Notes: a model not told the origin generated them from the letters alone. A stretch of DNA of 16,120 bases from CAYQTL01 sp964420405 (GCA_964420405.1 CAYQTL010000088.1:1-16120), one strand, 5' to 3'; numbered from the stretch's first letter, positions 6,982-13,849 are shown. Made by a program: numbers and translations.

Positions 6982-8067
6982 TCATCCGGCACCGGGAAAC
7001 GGGAGCACCCGGCTCCCGCCGCCGCCGTCCTGGTCGTCGGGTCCTTCGTCGAGCCGCGGGTTCGCCTCGGCGGCGAATGCGCGCAGGCGCAGCTCGGGGC
7101 TCATGGCGACGAGGAACTCCCGCGTCCTGCGGGCCGCCGCGCGCACGGTGTCGGCGTTCGTCCGGGTGGCCCGCGCCAGCGCCGCCGCCGGCGTGCGGTC
7201 GCCGTCGAGCTCGAGAACGCACAGCAGCATGGCGGTGGCCCAGGCGTCCGGCGCGTGCGGCCGCATCTCTGCGGTCCGGAAGACAGCCCGCCACAGTCTC
7301 CTCGCCGCGGCGACGACGAGGGGCGACAGCTCGAGCACCGATCCGCACCGGACGATCTCCCTGTCGACCTCGAGCTCGTCACCGGTGGAGGCAGCCAGAC
7401 CCGAGCGCCACGAGAGCAGCAGCCTGGATCGCGCCTCCGAGCGGCACCGGCCGCGGTCGACCTCGGCGCTGGTTGACTGCAGGAGCTCGGAGTCCGGATG
7501 CCGTCCGAGACCGTCCCCGAGGACCTGCTCCGCCTCGGCCCAGCGCCCGAGGGTGGCGAGAAGATTGGCCCGGAAGCCGGTCACGAAGGCGCCCATGTCC
7601 TCCATCTGGGCCGGCGGCTCCGGGACGTCCTCGAGCACCTCCAGAGCTTCCGGCAGCCGGCCCTGGTCGGCGAGCACCATGGCGAGCTGGAGCGGCAGGT
7701 GGATCGCCTCGGGGAACTCCTCGACGCCGGCCCGAAGCAGCTCCTCGCAGCGGTCGGCCTCGCCGAGACCGTAGAGCGCGCTGGCCATGACGTGGCTGGC
7801 GTGGGGAGACTCCTCGAGGCTCCACGAGCGTCGCGCCGCGGCGACGGCGCGGTCGTACACGCCCATCGCGAGCAGCGCCTGGGCTTTCCACACCAGCAGC
7901 CGGGCCTCCAGCCGGGGCTCGCCCGCGACGCGAGGCAGCAGCCGCTCGACCTCGCCGAGGACGCGCCGGTGGCGACCGGCCTGGCTCCAGTCGAGGCATC
8001 TTCGCAGCGAACGCTCGACGCGCGCGGCGAGCGAGCCGGGGGAGACACGGGGATCCATCCCTCCCAT
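6982..8067 (-). CDS. TPR-repeat protein with a C-terminal helical (cyclin-like?) domain
   Basis: 361 residues, no signal peptide, so probably cytoplasmic. Two nearby ATGs exist. The one at 8067 is chosen because GGGGGGAGG lies 7 bases before it, whereas for the ATG at 8058 the purines would touch the start codon. Residues about 20-205 are tandem amphipathic helix pairs with TPR character (for example LLVWKAQALLAMGVYDRAVAAARRSW at 57-82, written here as a region, and the following segments ending in GRLPEALEVLEDVPE). Residues about 270-320 (PDAWATAMLLCVL then TPAAALARATRTNADTVRAA) look like the helix pattern of TFIIB/cyclin-fold or DUF6398-like domains with a helix-turn-helix-like end; this part is a guess. 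It leads directly into the two DUF4097 genes and may be a scaffold or regulator for them. Confidence 0.72.
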   Translation of the reverse strand: MGGMDPRVSPGSLAARVERSLRRCLDWSQAGRHRRVLGEVERLLPRVAGEPRLEARLLVWKAQALLAMGVYDRAVAAARRSWSLEESPHASHVMASALYGLGEADRCEELLRAGVEEFPEAIHLPLQLAMVLADQGRLPEALEVLEDVPEPPAQMEDMGAFVTGFRANLLATLGRWAEAEQVLGDGLGRHPDSELLQSTSAEVDRGRCRSEARSRLLLSWRSGLAASTGDELEVDREIVRCGSVLELSPLVVAAARRLWRAVFRTAEMRPHAPDAWATAMLLCVLELDGDRTPAAALARATRTNADTVRAAARRTREFLVAMSPELRLRAFAAEANPRLDEGPDDQDGGGGSRVLPFPGAG

Positions 8068-8079
8068 GCTACCGCCTCC

Positions 8080-8108
8080 CCCCGGCGCCGGGAGCCCCGG
8101 CGCCGGGG
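8080..8108. terminator. Perfect 13-bp all-GC hairpin between two minus-strand genes
   Basis: CCCCGGCGCCGGG (8080-8092) pairs perfectly with 8096-8108 around a 3-base AGC loop. It lies in the 51 bases between the DUF6600-like gene and the TPR gene, ending directly before the latter's ribosome site. There is no T tract in either direction, so it may act as a processing or attenuation hairpin instead of a classical terminator. Confidence 0.45.
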
Positions 8109-8118
8109 CATGCTGTCG

Positions 8119-9603
8119 TCACCGATCCGAACGGTCGCGCGGCGCGCGTCCCGCGGTCGGGGAGTCGGCGCCGCGGTGGCGTCGCGGCTCGGCCGGGGGC
8201 CGCGCCGCGCGCTCGTCGGAGAGGCGGGCGCGGGGCGCGGGGTGCGCCCCGGAAGCCGGCTGCGGGCTGCGGGCGGCCGGCCGAGTGGCGCGATCGGGCT
8301 GGCGGACGGGCTCTCGTGTGGCGGGCCGCTCCGCCCGAGCGGGTTGACGCGCCGACGGTGCGGCGACCGGATGCCGCCGGGCCCCTGCCGCGCGGGCGGC
8401 GGGCTCGGGCCGTCGCCGGTGGTCGGACGCCGGGTGCCGGACGGTCGGCGCGGGCCGGCGGTCGCCGGGGCTCGCCTCCGGGCGCCCGTGGCCTTCGACC
8501 GTCGGCCGCAGCTGCACCGGGCTGCGGTGGACGGTCGGTTGCGGCGGTGCCGCGCGGCCCATGGTCGGACGTTCCACCGGAGCCGGCTTGGACCGCTGGT
8601 CGGAGCGCGAGTCACCGCGGGGACGGACCATCGCGGGCATCTCCGTCACCGCGGGTCGCCGCTCGGACCGCGCCCGCTCGGGCTCGGGCTGGATCCGCAC
8701 CGGCTCGCGCCGGTCGACGACGGCCGGCATCGCCCGCCGCACGGTGTCGTCGGCGTGGCGCCGGATGCTGTCCTCGACGCCGACCGGGCGCGCCATCTCC
8801 ACCCGCCGGCCGTCGATCGACACGGCGCGGCGCTCGAGCCTGGCCTCGGGAACGTGGACGCCGGCGCGGCGGACCGCGTCGTGGCTCGGCCCGCCGCGCA
8901 GCACCTGGACGCGGTTCCGCGCGACGGCCACGCCGAGGTCGGGGGGTGGCCCGGCATGGTGGGACAGGTCGTCGGCGCCGAGGTGGCCCCAGCGGGTCCA
9001 GGTGGCGTGGTGGGCGTCGTGCCAGCCGTCCCGGTAGCCGTCGCCGTAGCCCCGGCCGTAGCCGTCGCGCCAACCGTGGCGGTAGCCGTGGTGGAAGCCG
9101 CGGTGGTGGTGGCTCCAGCCGCGCGGGGCGCACGGGTACCAGCCGACCCATCCGCCGTGGCTCACCCACACGACGTTGGCGGGCCGGTACTCCCAGCCGG
9201 GCATCCACACCCAGCCGTGGCGGCTCAGCGCCCAGCTGCCGTAGTGGTGGGGGACCCAGCCCCACGGCTCGTAGGCCACCCAGGTCCAGCCGGCGGCGGT
9301 GGACACCCAGCGTCCGTGGGTGTACGGCCGCCACGACGCGGCCACCCAGGGCCGCCAGACGCGTCCCAGACCGTCCACGTACACCCACTCGCCGTAGCCG
9401 CCGAGGGCGACGTCGAGGTCGACCTGCCAGCCCGGATCGTGCCATGCGTCGTGGTAGGGCGCCCACCCGCCGACGCCGACCGACAGCCCGAAGCCGTCTC
9501 CTCCGATCCGCACGCCGAGGAAACCGCCGGCGTGGGCGTCGGTCGCGGGGACGGCCGCCGCGGTGGCGGCCACGAGAGCGAGGAGCATGCGACGTCGGAT
9601 CAT
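8119..9603 (-). CDS. Exported Trp-rich DUF6600-like protein with a long disordered tail
   Basis: 494 residues. The ATG at 9603 has an AAGGAGG site 5 bases upstream and begins a Sec signal peptide with a probable AHA cut after residue 25. Residues 47-155 contain 19 tryptophans in short W-x-P or G-x-W repeats (YVDGLGRVWRPWV, GRWVSTAAGWTWVAYEPWGW, WVWMPGWEYRPANVVWV), the pattern of DUF6600 domains, which occur in secreted proteins often linked to FecR-like regulators. Residues 165-200 are a His/Gly/Tyr/Arg/Asp-rich stretch (GYGRGYGDGYRDGWHD). From about 215 to the end the chain is Pro/Arg/Ala-rich, charged, low in hydrophobic residues and probably disordered. A sigma-54 promoter lies 48 bases upstream, making it the likely first gene of a unit with the TPR and DUF4097 genes. 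Function unknown. Confidence 0.8.
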   Translation of the reverse strand: MIRRRMLLALVAATAAAVPATDAHAGGFLGVRIGGDGFGLSVGVGGWAPYHDAWHDPGWQVDLDVALGGYGEWVYVDGLGRVWRPWVAASWRPYTHGRWVSTAAGWTWVAYEPWGWVPHHYGSWALSRHGWVWMPGWEYRPANVVWVSHGGWVGWYPCAPRGWSHHHRGFHHGYRHGWRDGYGRGYGDGYRDGWHDAHHATWTRWGHLGADDLSHHAGPPPDLGVAVARNRVQVLRGGPSHDAVRRAGVHVPEARLERRAVSIDGRRVEMARPVGVEDSIRRHADDTVRRAMPAVVDRREPVRIQPEPERARSERRPAVTEMPAMVRPRGDSRSDQRSKPAPVERPTMGRAAPPQPTVHRSPVQLRPTVEGHGRPEASPGDRRPAPTVRHPASDHRRRPEPAARAAGARRHPVAAPSARQPARAERPATREPVRQPDRATRPAARSPQPASGAHPAPRARLSDERAARPPAEPRRHRGADSPTAGRAPRDRSDR

Positions 9604-9650
9604 CGGAGCCTCCTTCGGACGCCGGTCGGTGGGCGTCCGATGCGGGAGGC

Positions 9651-9666
9651 TGCAACCGCCATGCCA
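9651..9666 (-). promoter_or_regulatory. Sigma-54 (-24/-12) promoter for the DUF6600-like gene
   Basis: On the minus strand the site reads TGGCATG-GCGG-TTGCA, matching the sigma-54 consensus TGGCACG-N4-TTGCA at all but one position, with the GG and GC pairs exactly 12 bases apart. It predicts a transcript start near 9639, about 36 bases before the ATG. No enhancer-binding regulator is encoded in the window. Confidence 0.68.
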
Positions 9667-9779
9667 CGGGGACGCGACGAGGCACGGCGGGGACCCCGGA
9701 AGTGGTGCCCAGGCTCTCCAGACGTCGGCCGCGGGTCGTGGCGAGGGGGGCTCGCGGACCGGGCCGGAGTGTCGCTGGT

Positions 9780-9795
9780 GTCCTCCCGCGAGGAC
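9780..9795 (-). terminator. Weak hairpin after the asparaginase-family gene
   Basis: GTCCTC (9780-9785) and GAGGAC (9790-9795) pair around a CCGC loop (plus-strand reading) 11 bases past the stop codon at 9807. The stem is short and has no T tract, so this is only a candidate. Confidence 0.25.
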
Positions 9796-9806
9796 GGCAT
9801 GCGGCC

Positions 9807-10904
9807 TCAGCCGCGGTCGGGTTCCCGCCGGTAGAGGAACGCGCAGTCCCGCAACGCCGGCGCCTCGCCCGCCCGGCACACCGCGAAGCGGGCATCCGAC
9901 CACAGCGCCGCACCGCCGACCTCGCCGGCCCGGTTGACGGCGTAGAGCTTGACGTCGAAGGCCGGCCGTCCGCGACCGTCGAGGAGGTACGGGACCCGGG
10001 TCGCGCGGACGATCCTCTCGAGGGCCTCGAGGCAGGCGTCGGTTGGGGACGCGCCCCGGCGCATCGCCTCCACGACGGTGTGGGAGCCCGCCACCTGGAT
10101 GACGGATTCTCCGCGGCCGGTGGAGCCGGCGGCGCCGACCTCGTTGTCCACGAACAGGCCGGCGCCGATCAGCGGGGAGTCGCCGACCCGGCCGGGAATC
10201 TTGAAGAACAGACCCGAGGTGGTGGTGGTACCGCCCAGGTCGCCGCGGCTGTCGAGGGCGCACAGGTTGATCGTGCCGGTGGGACGAACGGCGCCGTGGC
10301 GACCGATGAACCAGCGCACGTCGGGGTCCTCGACGTCGCCCTCCCGCGGCACCCAGTCGTCGCGGTCGGACATGTGGGTGCGCCAGTAGAGCCAGATCTT
10401 GCGCGCCTTCTCGGTCAGGAGGTCCTCCTCGGGAAAGCCGAGCTGGCGGGCGAACAGCGCGGCGCCGTCGCCGACCAGCAGCACGCGCGAGGTGGTGCGC
10501 ATCACCTGCAGGGCGACCTGGGCCGGATGGCGGAAACCCTCGAGCGCGGCCACCGCCCCGGCGCGCATGGTCGGCCCGTCCATGCAGCACGCGTCGAGCT
10601 GGACGACTCCGTCGGCGTTGGGCAGGCCGCCGTAGCCGACGGTGACGTCGTCCGGGTCGTCCTCGACCAGCGCGACGCCCCGCACCGCAGCGTCCACCGC
10701 GGCGTCTCCGGCCGCCATCCGCTCCACCGCCAGGCGGACGGCGTCGAGGCCGTTCTCCGAGGCCACTGCCACCGGGACCGGAGACCGGTCGTCGCCGCCG
10801 GCGATGCGGACAGCGGCGAGGGTGGCCGCGGCGCCGGCGATGGCCTCGCGACGGGTCGGTCGGAGGTCGGGCTCGCGGGCCTCGGTGCTGCGTGGTGGCG
10901 TCAT
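9807..10904 (-). CDS. Glycosylasparaginase-family N-terminal-nucleophile hydrolase, probable Tat export
   Basis: 365 residues. The start at 10904 has a weak AGGA site upstream. Residues 17-40 (TRREAIAGAAATLAAVRI) look like a twin-arginine signal. The body follows glycosylasparaginase order: EDDPDDVTVGYGGLPN (81-96), LDACCMDGP (103-111), MLVGDGA-like RVLLVGDGAALFA (140-152), then the cut site PTG-TINLCALD with predicted nucleophile Thr211, and GRVGDSPLIGAGLFVDNE (238-255). Aligned from memory to the Flavobacterium enzyme, T170, R180, D183, T203 and G204 correspond to T229, R239, D242, T262 and G263, all present. The Asp before the nucleophile is Gly210 and the substrate-binding Trp near the N-terminus is replaced by Glu50. 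It should self-cleave into two chains and hydrolyse an Asn or isoAsp linkage, but the true substrate may not be glycosyl-asparagine. It is divergent from the PCMT gene. Confidence 0.88.
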   Translation of the reverse strand: MTPPRSTEAREPDLRPTRREAIAGAAATLAAVRIAGGDDRSPVPVAVASENGLDAVRLAVERMAAGDAAVDAAVRGVALVEDDPDDVTVGYGGLPNADGVVQLDACCMDGPTMRAGAVAALEGFRHPAQVALQVMRTTSRVLLVGDGAALFARQLGFPEEDLLTEKARKIWLYWRTHMSDRDDWVPREGDVEDPDVRWFIGRHGAVRPTGTINLCALDSRGDLGGTTTTSGLFFKIPGRVGDSPLIGAGLFVDNEVGAAGSTGRGESVIQVAGSHTVVEAMRRGASPTDACLEALERIVRATRVPYLLDGRGRPAFDVKLYAVNRAGEVGGAALWSDARFAVCRAGEAPALRDCAFLYRREPDRG

Positions 10905-10968
10905 GGCGCCATCCTGAGACGGCGCCGTCGGGGTGTCAACCGCGTCGAGCCCGGTGGTCCGAAACGGC

Positions 10969-10985
10969 GGGCACGGAAGCTGCAT
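10969..10985 (+). promoter_or_regulatory. Possible sigma-54-like site upstream of the PCMT gene
   Basis: GGGCACG-GAAG-CTGCA keeps the GG and GC pairs 12 bases apart but differs from consensus at two positions. It lies in the 186-base divergent region between the asparaginase-family gene and PCMT, about 105 bases from the latter's ATG. Confidence 0.25.
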
Positions 10986-11012
10986 CGTGGTCCGTAGGGC
11001 GACGGTGCCCGG

Positions 11013-11021
11013 TGGTATCCT
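11013..11021 (+). promoter_or_regulatory. Possible extended -10 promoter for the PCMT gene
   Basis: TG-G-TATCCT has the extended -10 TG and four of six -10 bases. The transcript would start near 11028, almost on the ATG of the small frame at 11029. No -35 is apparent. Confidence 0.3.
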
Positions 11022-11028
11022 TGCGGCG

Positions 11029-11094
11029 ATGCACGACCGCAGCGTCCAGCCGGGAGCGAGCGGCGCGGTCCGCCCGACCGGAGGTCGAGGATGA
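11029..11094 (+). CDS. Possible 21-codon leader frame overlapping the PCMT start
   Basis: ATG at 11029 opens a 21-residue frame (MHDRSVQPGASGAVRPTGGR and one more Gly) whose TGA overlaps the PCMT ATG as ATGA. It has no ribosome site, but the candidate -10 at 11016-11021 would place the transcript start on or just before this ATG, so leaderless initiation is conceivable. No composition signature or homology supports it as a real peptide; it could serve for translational coupling. Confidence 0.2.
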   Translation: MHDRSVQPGASGAVRPTGGRG

Positions 11095-11849
11095 CGGAAC
11101 GGACGTCGCGACAGCGCGGTGCGGCGCTGCTGGCCGCGACGGCGCTGCTGTGGGGGGCGGTCATGGCCGGTTGCAACCGCACGGGTGGCACCGAGGGGCC
11201 TGGAGGCGAGGTCGACTGGGCGGCGCGGCGTACGCAGATGGTCGCCCGGCAGATCGAGGCGCGGGGGGTGCAGGACGCCGACGTCCTGCGCGCGATGCGG
11301 GCGGTTCCACGGCACCTCTTCGTGCCCGAGGAGTACCGCGCCGGCGCCTACCAGGACTCGCCGATGCCGATCGGGGACGGCCAGACGATCTCCCAGCCCT
11401 ACATCGTCGCGCTGATGACGGAGCTGCTCGGGGTCTCCGCCGGCGACCGGGTCCTCGAGGTCGGGACCGGCTCGGGATACCAGGCGGCGGTGCTTGGCGA
11501 GCTGGGCGTCGAGGTCCACTCCATCGAGATCCGCGAGCGGCTGTGCCAGCGCGCCGCCGCCGTGATCGCCGAGCTCGGCTACGACCGCGTCCACGTCCGC
11601 TGCGGCGACGGCTACTTCGGGCATCCCGACGCCGCGCCCTACGACGGCATCATCGTCACCGCCGCGCCCGAGCGCATCCCCGGACCGCTGCTCGAGCAGC
11701 TCGACGTCGGCGCCAGGATGGTGATCCCGGTGGGCCCGTTCTACCAGGAGCTGAAGGTGATCACGCGCACGGAGAACGGCTTCGAGGAGCGCTCCGTGAT
11801 CCCGGTCCGGTTCGTGCCGATGACCGGCGAGGTCGAGCGGCAGGAGTAG
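11091..11849 (+). CDS. Exported protein-L-isoaspartate O-methyltransferase lipoprotein
   Basis: 252 residues. The ATG at 11091 follows GGAGGTCGAGG. The first 28 residues form a lipoprotein-type signal (charged start, hydrophobic core, MAGC with Cys28; Met at -3 is a less usual lipobox residue). The rest is a full PCMT: RHLFVPEEYR (74-83), the substrate-site segment DSPMPIGDGQTISQPYIVA (89-107), SAM-binding motif VLEVGTGSGYQAAVL (121-135), and DGIIVTAAPERIP (185-197). The enzyme methylates isoaspartyl residues in damaged proteins with S-adenosylmethionine to start their repair. An envelope-anchored form is odd because SAM is cytoplasmic. A simple cytoplasmic start is not available without losing the conserved N-terminal helix, although GTG/ATG codons near 11229-11240 could be tested. 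The Asp/Asn theme is shared with the divergent asparaginase-family gene. Confidence 0.88.
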   Translation: MTERTSRQRGAALLAATALLWGAVMAGCNRTGGTEGPGGEVDWAARRTQMVARQIEARGVQDADVLRAMRAVPRHLFVPEEYRAGAYQDSPMPIGDGQTISQPYIVALMTELLGVSAGDRVLEVGTGSGYQAAVLGELGVEVHSIEIRERLCQRAAAVIAELGYDRVHVRCGDGYFGHPDAAPYDGIIVTAAPERIPGPLLEQLDVGARMVIPVGPFYQELKVITRTENGFEERSVIPVRFVPMTGEVERQE

Positions 11850-11900
11850 AGGCGTCCGTCGCCGGCGACGGCGTTCTCCCGCGTCCGCGGGTCCGCCCCG

Positions 11901-12008
11901 CCTCCGATCCCGATCCCGATCCCGTTCCCGATCCCGCCTCCGATCCCGATCCCGATCCCGATCCCGCCTCCAATCTCGCCTCCGATCCCGATCCCGTTCC
12001 CGATCCCG
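11901..12008. repeat. Hexamer array ATCCCG with higher-order blocks
   Basis: Eighteen hexamers run strictly in phase. The main unit ATCCCG is interrupted by TTCCCG and by CCTCCG (once CCTCCA), which starts each of four blocks. Blocks 1 and 4 share the same internal order (ATCCCG copies, TTCCCG, ATCCCG), so the array has a higher-order repeat. It begins 51 bases after the PCMT stop. No gene is seen in 11850-12373. Confidence 0.85.
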
Positions 12009-12080
12009 CTGCGTGCGGAGGTCCGCCCTGCAGGACCGACCGGCTGCCTCCTCGCAGCGGCTCTCGCTGCCGCGGCATCG

Positions 12081-12113
12081 GGCACGGACGCGGCACGGAC
12101 GAGGCACGGACGC
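12081..12113. repeat. 11-bp tandem repeat, three copies
   Basis: GGCACGGACGC, GGCACGGACGA and GGCACGGACGC lie directly in tandem in the spacer between the two inverted hexamer arrays. Confidence 0.7.
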
Positions 12114-12155
12114 GGAGGCTGGTGGAGAGGCGACCGCGGTCGCCCTTGGGCGGAC

Positions 12156-12197
12156 GCTGTCACCGTCGCTGTCGCTGACCCTGTCGCTGTCGCTGAA
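12156..12197. repeat. Hexamer array GCTGTC
   Basis: Seven in-phase hexamers: GCTGTC, ACCGTC, GCTGTC, GCTGAC, CCTGTC, GCTGTC, GCTGAA. The sequence differs from the flanking CGGGAT arrays but the six-base period is the same. Confidence 0.65.
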
Positions 12198-12212
12198 CGT
12201 GACCGCTACCAT

Positions 12213-12278
12213 CGGGAACGGGAACGGGATCGGGATCGGGATCGGAAGCTGGATCGGAACCGGGATCGGAGGCGGGGG
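12213..12278. repeat. Hexamer array CGGGAT, inverted copy of the 11901 array
   Basis: Eleven in-phase hexamers: CGGGAA twice, CGGGAT three times, then degenerate units ending in CGGAGG. Bases 12219-12242 are the exact reverse complement of 11907-11930, and the match extends to 34 of 36 bases (12213-12248 with 11901-11936). It lies just upstream of the purF-type promoter. Confidence 0.82.
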
Positions 12279-12299
12279 TCGGGAGTCGTGATTGGGTGG

Positions 12300-12328
12300 C
12301 GGACAGCGACGCGGACGCGGGGTATAGT
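12300..12328 (+). promoter_or_regulatory. Promoter for the PurF-type gene
   Basis: -10 TATAGT (12323-12328) with CGGACA (12300-12305, four of six matches to TTGACA) exactly 17 bases upstream. The predicted transcript start near 12335 gives a 5' leader of about 39 bases. The GGTATAGT core matches the promoter of the OmpA-like gene. Confidence 0.55.
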
Positions 12329-12373
12329 GACCGCTCCGGCGGCCGCCGCGGTCGCTGGGGAAGGGCAGAGGGC

Positions 12374-13840
12374 ATGTGCGGAATCGTCGGGGTGGTGGCC
12401 GAGGGTGGTGCGCCGGTGGTGCGCGACCTCGGCAACGGCGCCCACTTTCTGCAGCACCGGGGCCCGGCCTACGCCGGGCTGTTCGTGTACGACCCGGTCC
12501 GCCGGCGGGCCGCCCTCGAGAAGGGTGAGGGCCTGGCGGACGACATCTTCAAGCCGTTGGCGACGATCGACGGCGACCTCGGGATCGCCCACACCCGGTA
12601 CAAGACCCACGGCGGCGGCGGGATCGAGAACGCGCAGCCGTTCCACGACGCGTTCACCGGCATCGCCCTGGCGCACAACGGTCACATCACCAACGTCGCG
12701 CAGATCGAGGACGAGCTCGGGGCGCGCGGCCAGCGGCTGGCGAGCGACTGCGACGCCGACGCGCTCCTGCGGGTGCTCGCGCTGTGGTTCGAGCACTTCC
12801 GGGCCCGGGCGCCGGAGGCCCCTGAGCAGCAGCACATGTTCGACGCGATCGGCGAGGTCCAGCAGCGTGTCAAAGGGGCCTTCTCGGCGGTCGCCGCGAC
12901 ACCCGCCGGGCTGTACGCCTTCCGGGACGTCCACGGCTTCCGGCCGATGGTCCGCGGCTACCGGTCCCGGCCGGGCCGCCCGGCGGTGATGGTCGCCTCG
13001 GAGACGCTCGCGCTCGAGCAGAACGGGTTCTCGGTCGAGGAGGACGTACCCCACGGCGCGGCGATGTTCATCGGCCGCGACCTCGGCGTCGACGAACGGA
13101 TCCTCCACCAGCGGGACCCGCGGCCGTGCGCCTTCGAGCTGATCTACTTCGCCGACGTCGAGTCCACCATGATGGGCGACGCGATCCGCTCCTACCGCTG
13201 GCGGGCGGGCCGGGCTCTGGCCATGCACCTGCTCGAGGTGGCGCCGGAGGTGGTCGGCGAGGTCGACCTCGTGGTACCGATCCCGCACTCCCCGATCCCC
13301 GGTGCCGAGGCGTTCGCCCAGAAGCTCGAGAAGGAGCTGGAAGGGCGCGCGATCCAGTACGCCACGCCGGTCTCCAAGTACCGCTTCGGTGGCCGGATCT
13401 TCATGGAGGAGACCCAGCAGGCCCGGGACCAGGCGGCGATGCTCGACTTCCGGGTCGACGCCAAGGCGGTCGAGGGGCGCAACATCTTCCTGGTCGACGA
13501 CAGCATCGTGCGCGGCACCAACGCGTCGCGGATCGTGCGCGCGTTCCGCGCCGCGGGCGCCGGCAAGGTGTTCTTCGGGACTCTGTGGCCGATGGTGATC
13601 GACTCCTGCTTCCAGGGGATCAACACTCCCACCCAGAAGGAGCTGATCGGCGCCCGTTTCGCCGGCCAGGTCGACGAGGTACAGAAAGAGCTCGGGGTCG
13701 ACCGGCTCTTCTACCTGCCCGAGCCGGTGTTCCGCGAGCGGGTGTTGAAGGGCCATCCCGCGTGCATGGCCTGCGTCACCGGCCAGCGCGCCGTCATGTT
13801 CGAGCACGCCGGCTCGGTGCTGCCGCCTCCGATCGCATAG
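12374..13840 (+). CDS. purF: Amidophosphoribosyltransferase (PurF type, Fe-S)
   Basis: 488 residues. The first step of purine synthesis: glutamine amide nitrogen is moved to PRPP, giving phosphoribosylamine. The ATG at 12374 is set by the chemistry, since Met removal exposes Cys2 (MCGIVGVV), the glutaminase nucleophile; AAGGG lies upstream. The glutaminase domain shows HTRY (73-76), NAQPF (86-90) and HNG (101-103). The transferase domain has the PRPP loop VDDSIVRGTNAS (374-385). Cys252 (CAFELIYFA), Cys412 (SCFQGI) and Cys464/Cys467 (CMACVTG) match the four [4Fe-4S] ligands of the B. subtilis enzyme, but no propeptide is encoded after the chosen start. Some active-site segments are divergent (VPIPHSPIPGAEAF in place of the usual VPDSG stretch; FFGTLWPMV before Cys412), so a specialised paralogue is possible. 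No other purine gene is adjacent. Confidence 0.85.
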   Translation: MCGIVGVVAEGGAPVVRDLGNGAHFLQHRGPAYAGLFVYDPVRRRAALEKGEGLADDIFKPLATIDGDLGIAHTRYKTHGGGGIENAQPFHDAFTGIALAHNGHITNVAQIEDELGARGQRLASDCDADALLRVLALWFEHFRARAPEAPEQQHMFDAIGEVQQRVKGAFSAVAATPAGLYAFRDVHGFRPMVRGYRSRPGRPAVMVASETLALEQNGFSVEEDVPHGAAMFIGRDLGVDERILHQRDPRPCAFELIYFADVESTMMGDAIRSYRWRAGRALAMHLLEVAPEVVGEVDLVVPIPHSPIPGAEAFAQKLEKELEGRAIQYATPVSKYRFGGRIFMEETQQARDQAAMLDFRVDAKAVEGRNIFLVDDSIVRGTNASRIVRAFRAAGAGKVFFGTLWPMVIDSCFQGINTPTQKELIGARFAGQVDEVQKELGVDRLFYLPEPVFRERVLKGHPACMACVTGQRAVMFEHAGSVLPPPIA

Positions 13841-13849
13841 CGTCCCCCC

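Noticed and set aside
6970..6990. Sigma-54-like TTGCA upstream of the long DUF4097 gene
   Set aside because: The GG and GC pairs are 11 bases apart instead of 12 and the TGGC half is missing.
12296..12373. Upstream GTG start giving the PurF-type protein a 26-residue propeptide
   Set aside because: The promoter -10 lies inside this stretch, the residues are repeat-like, and MCGIVG with a ribosome site at 12374 is fully adequate.
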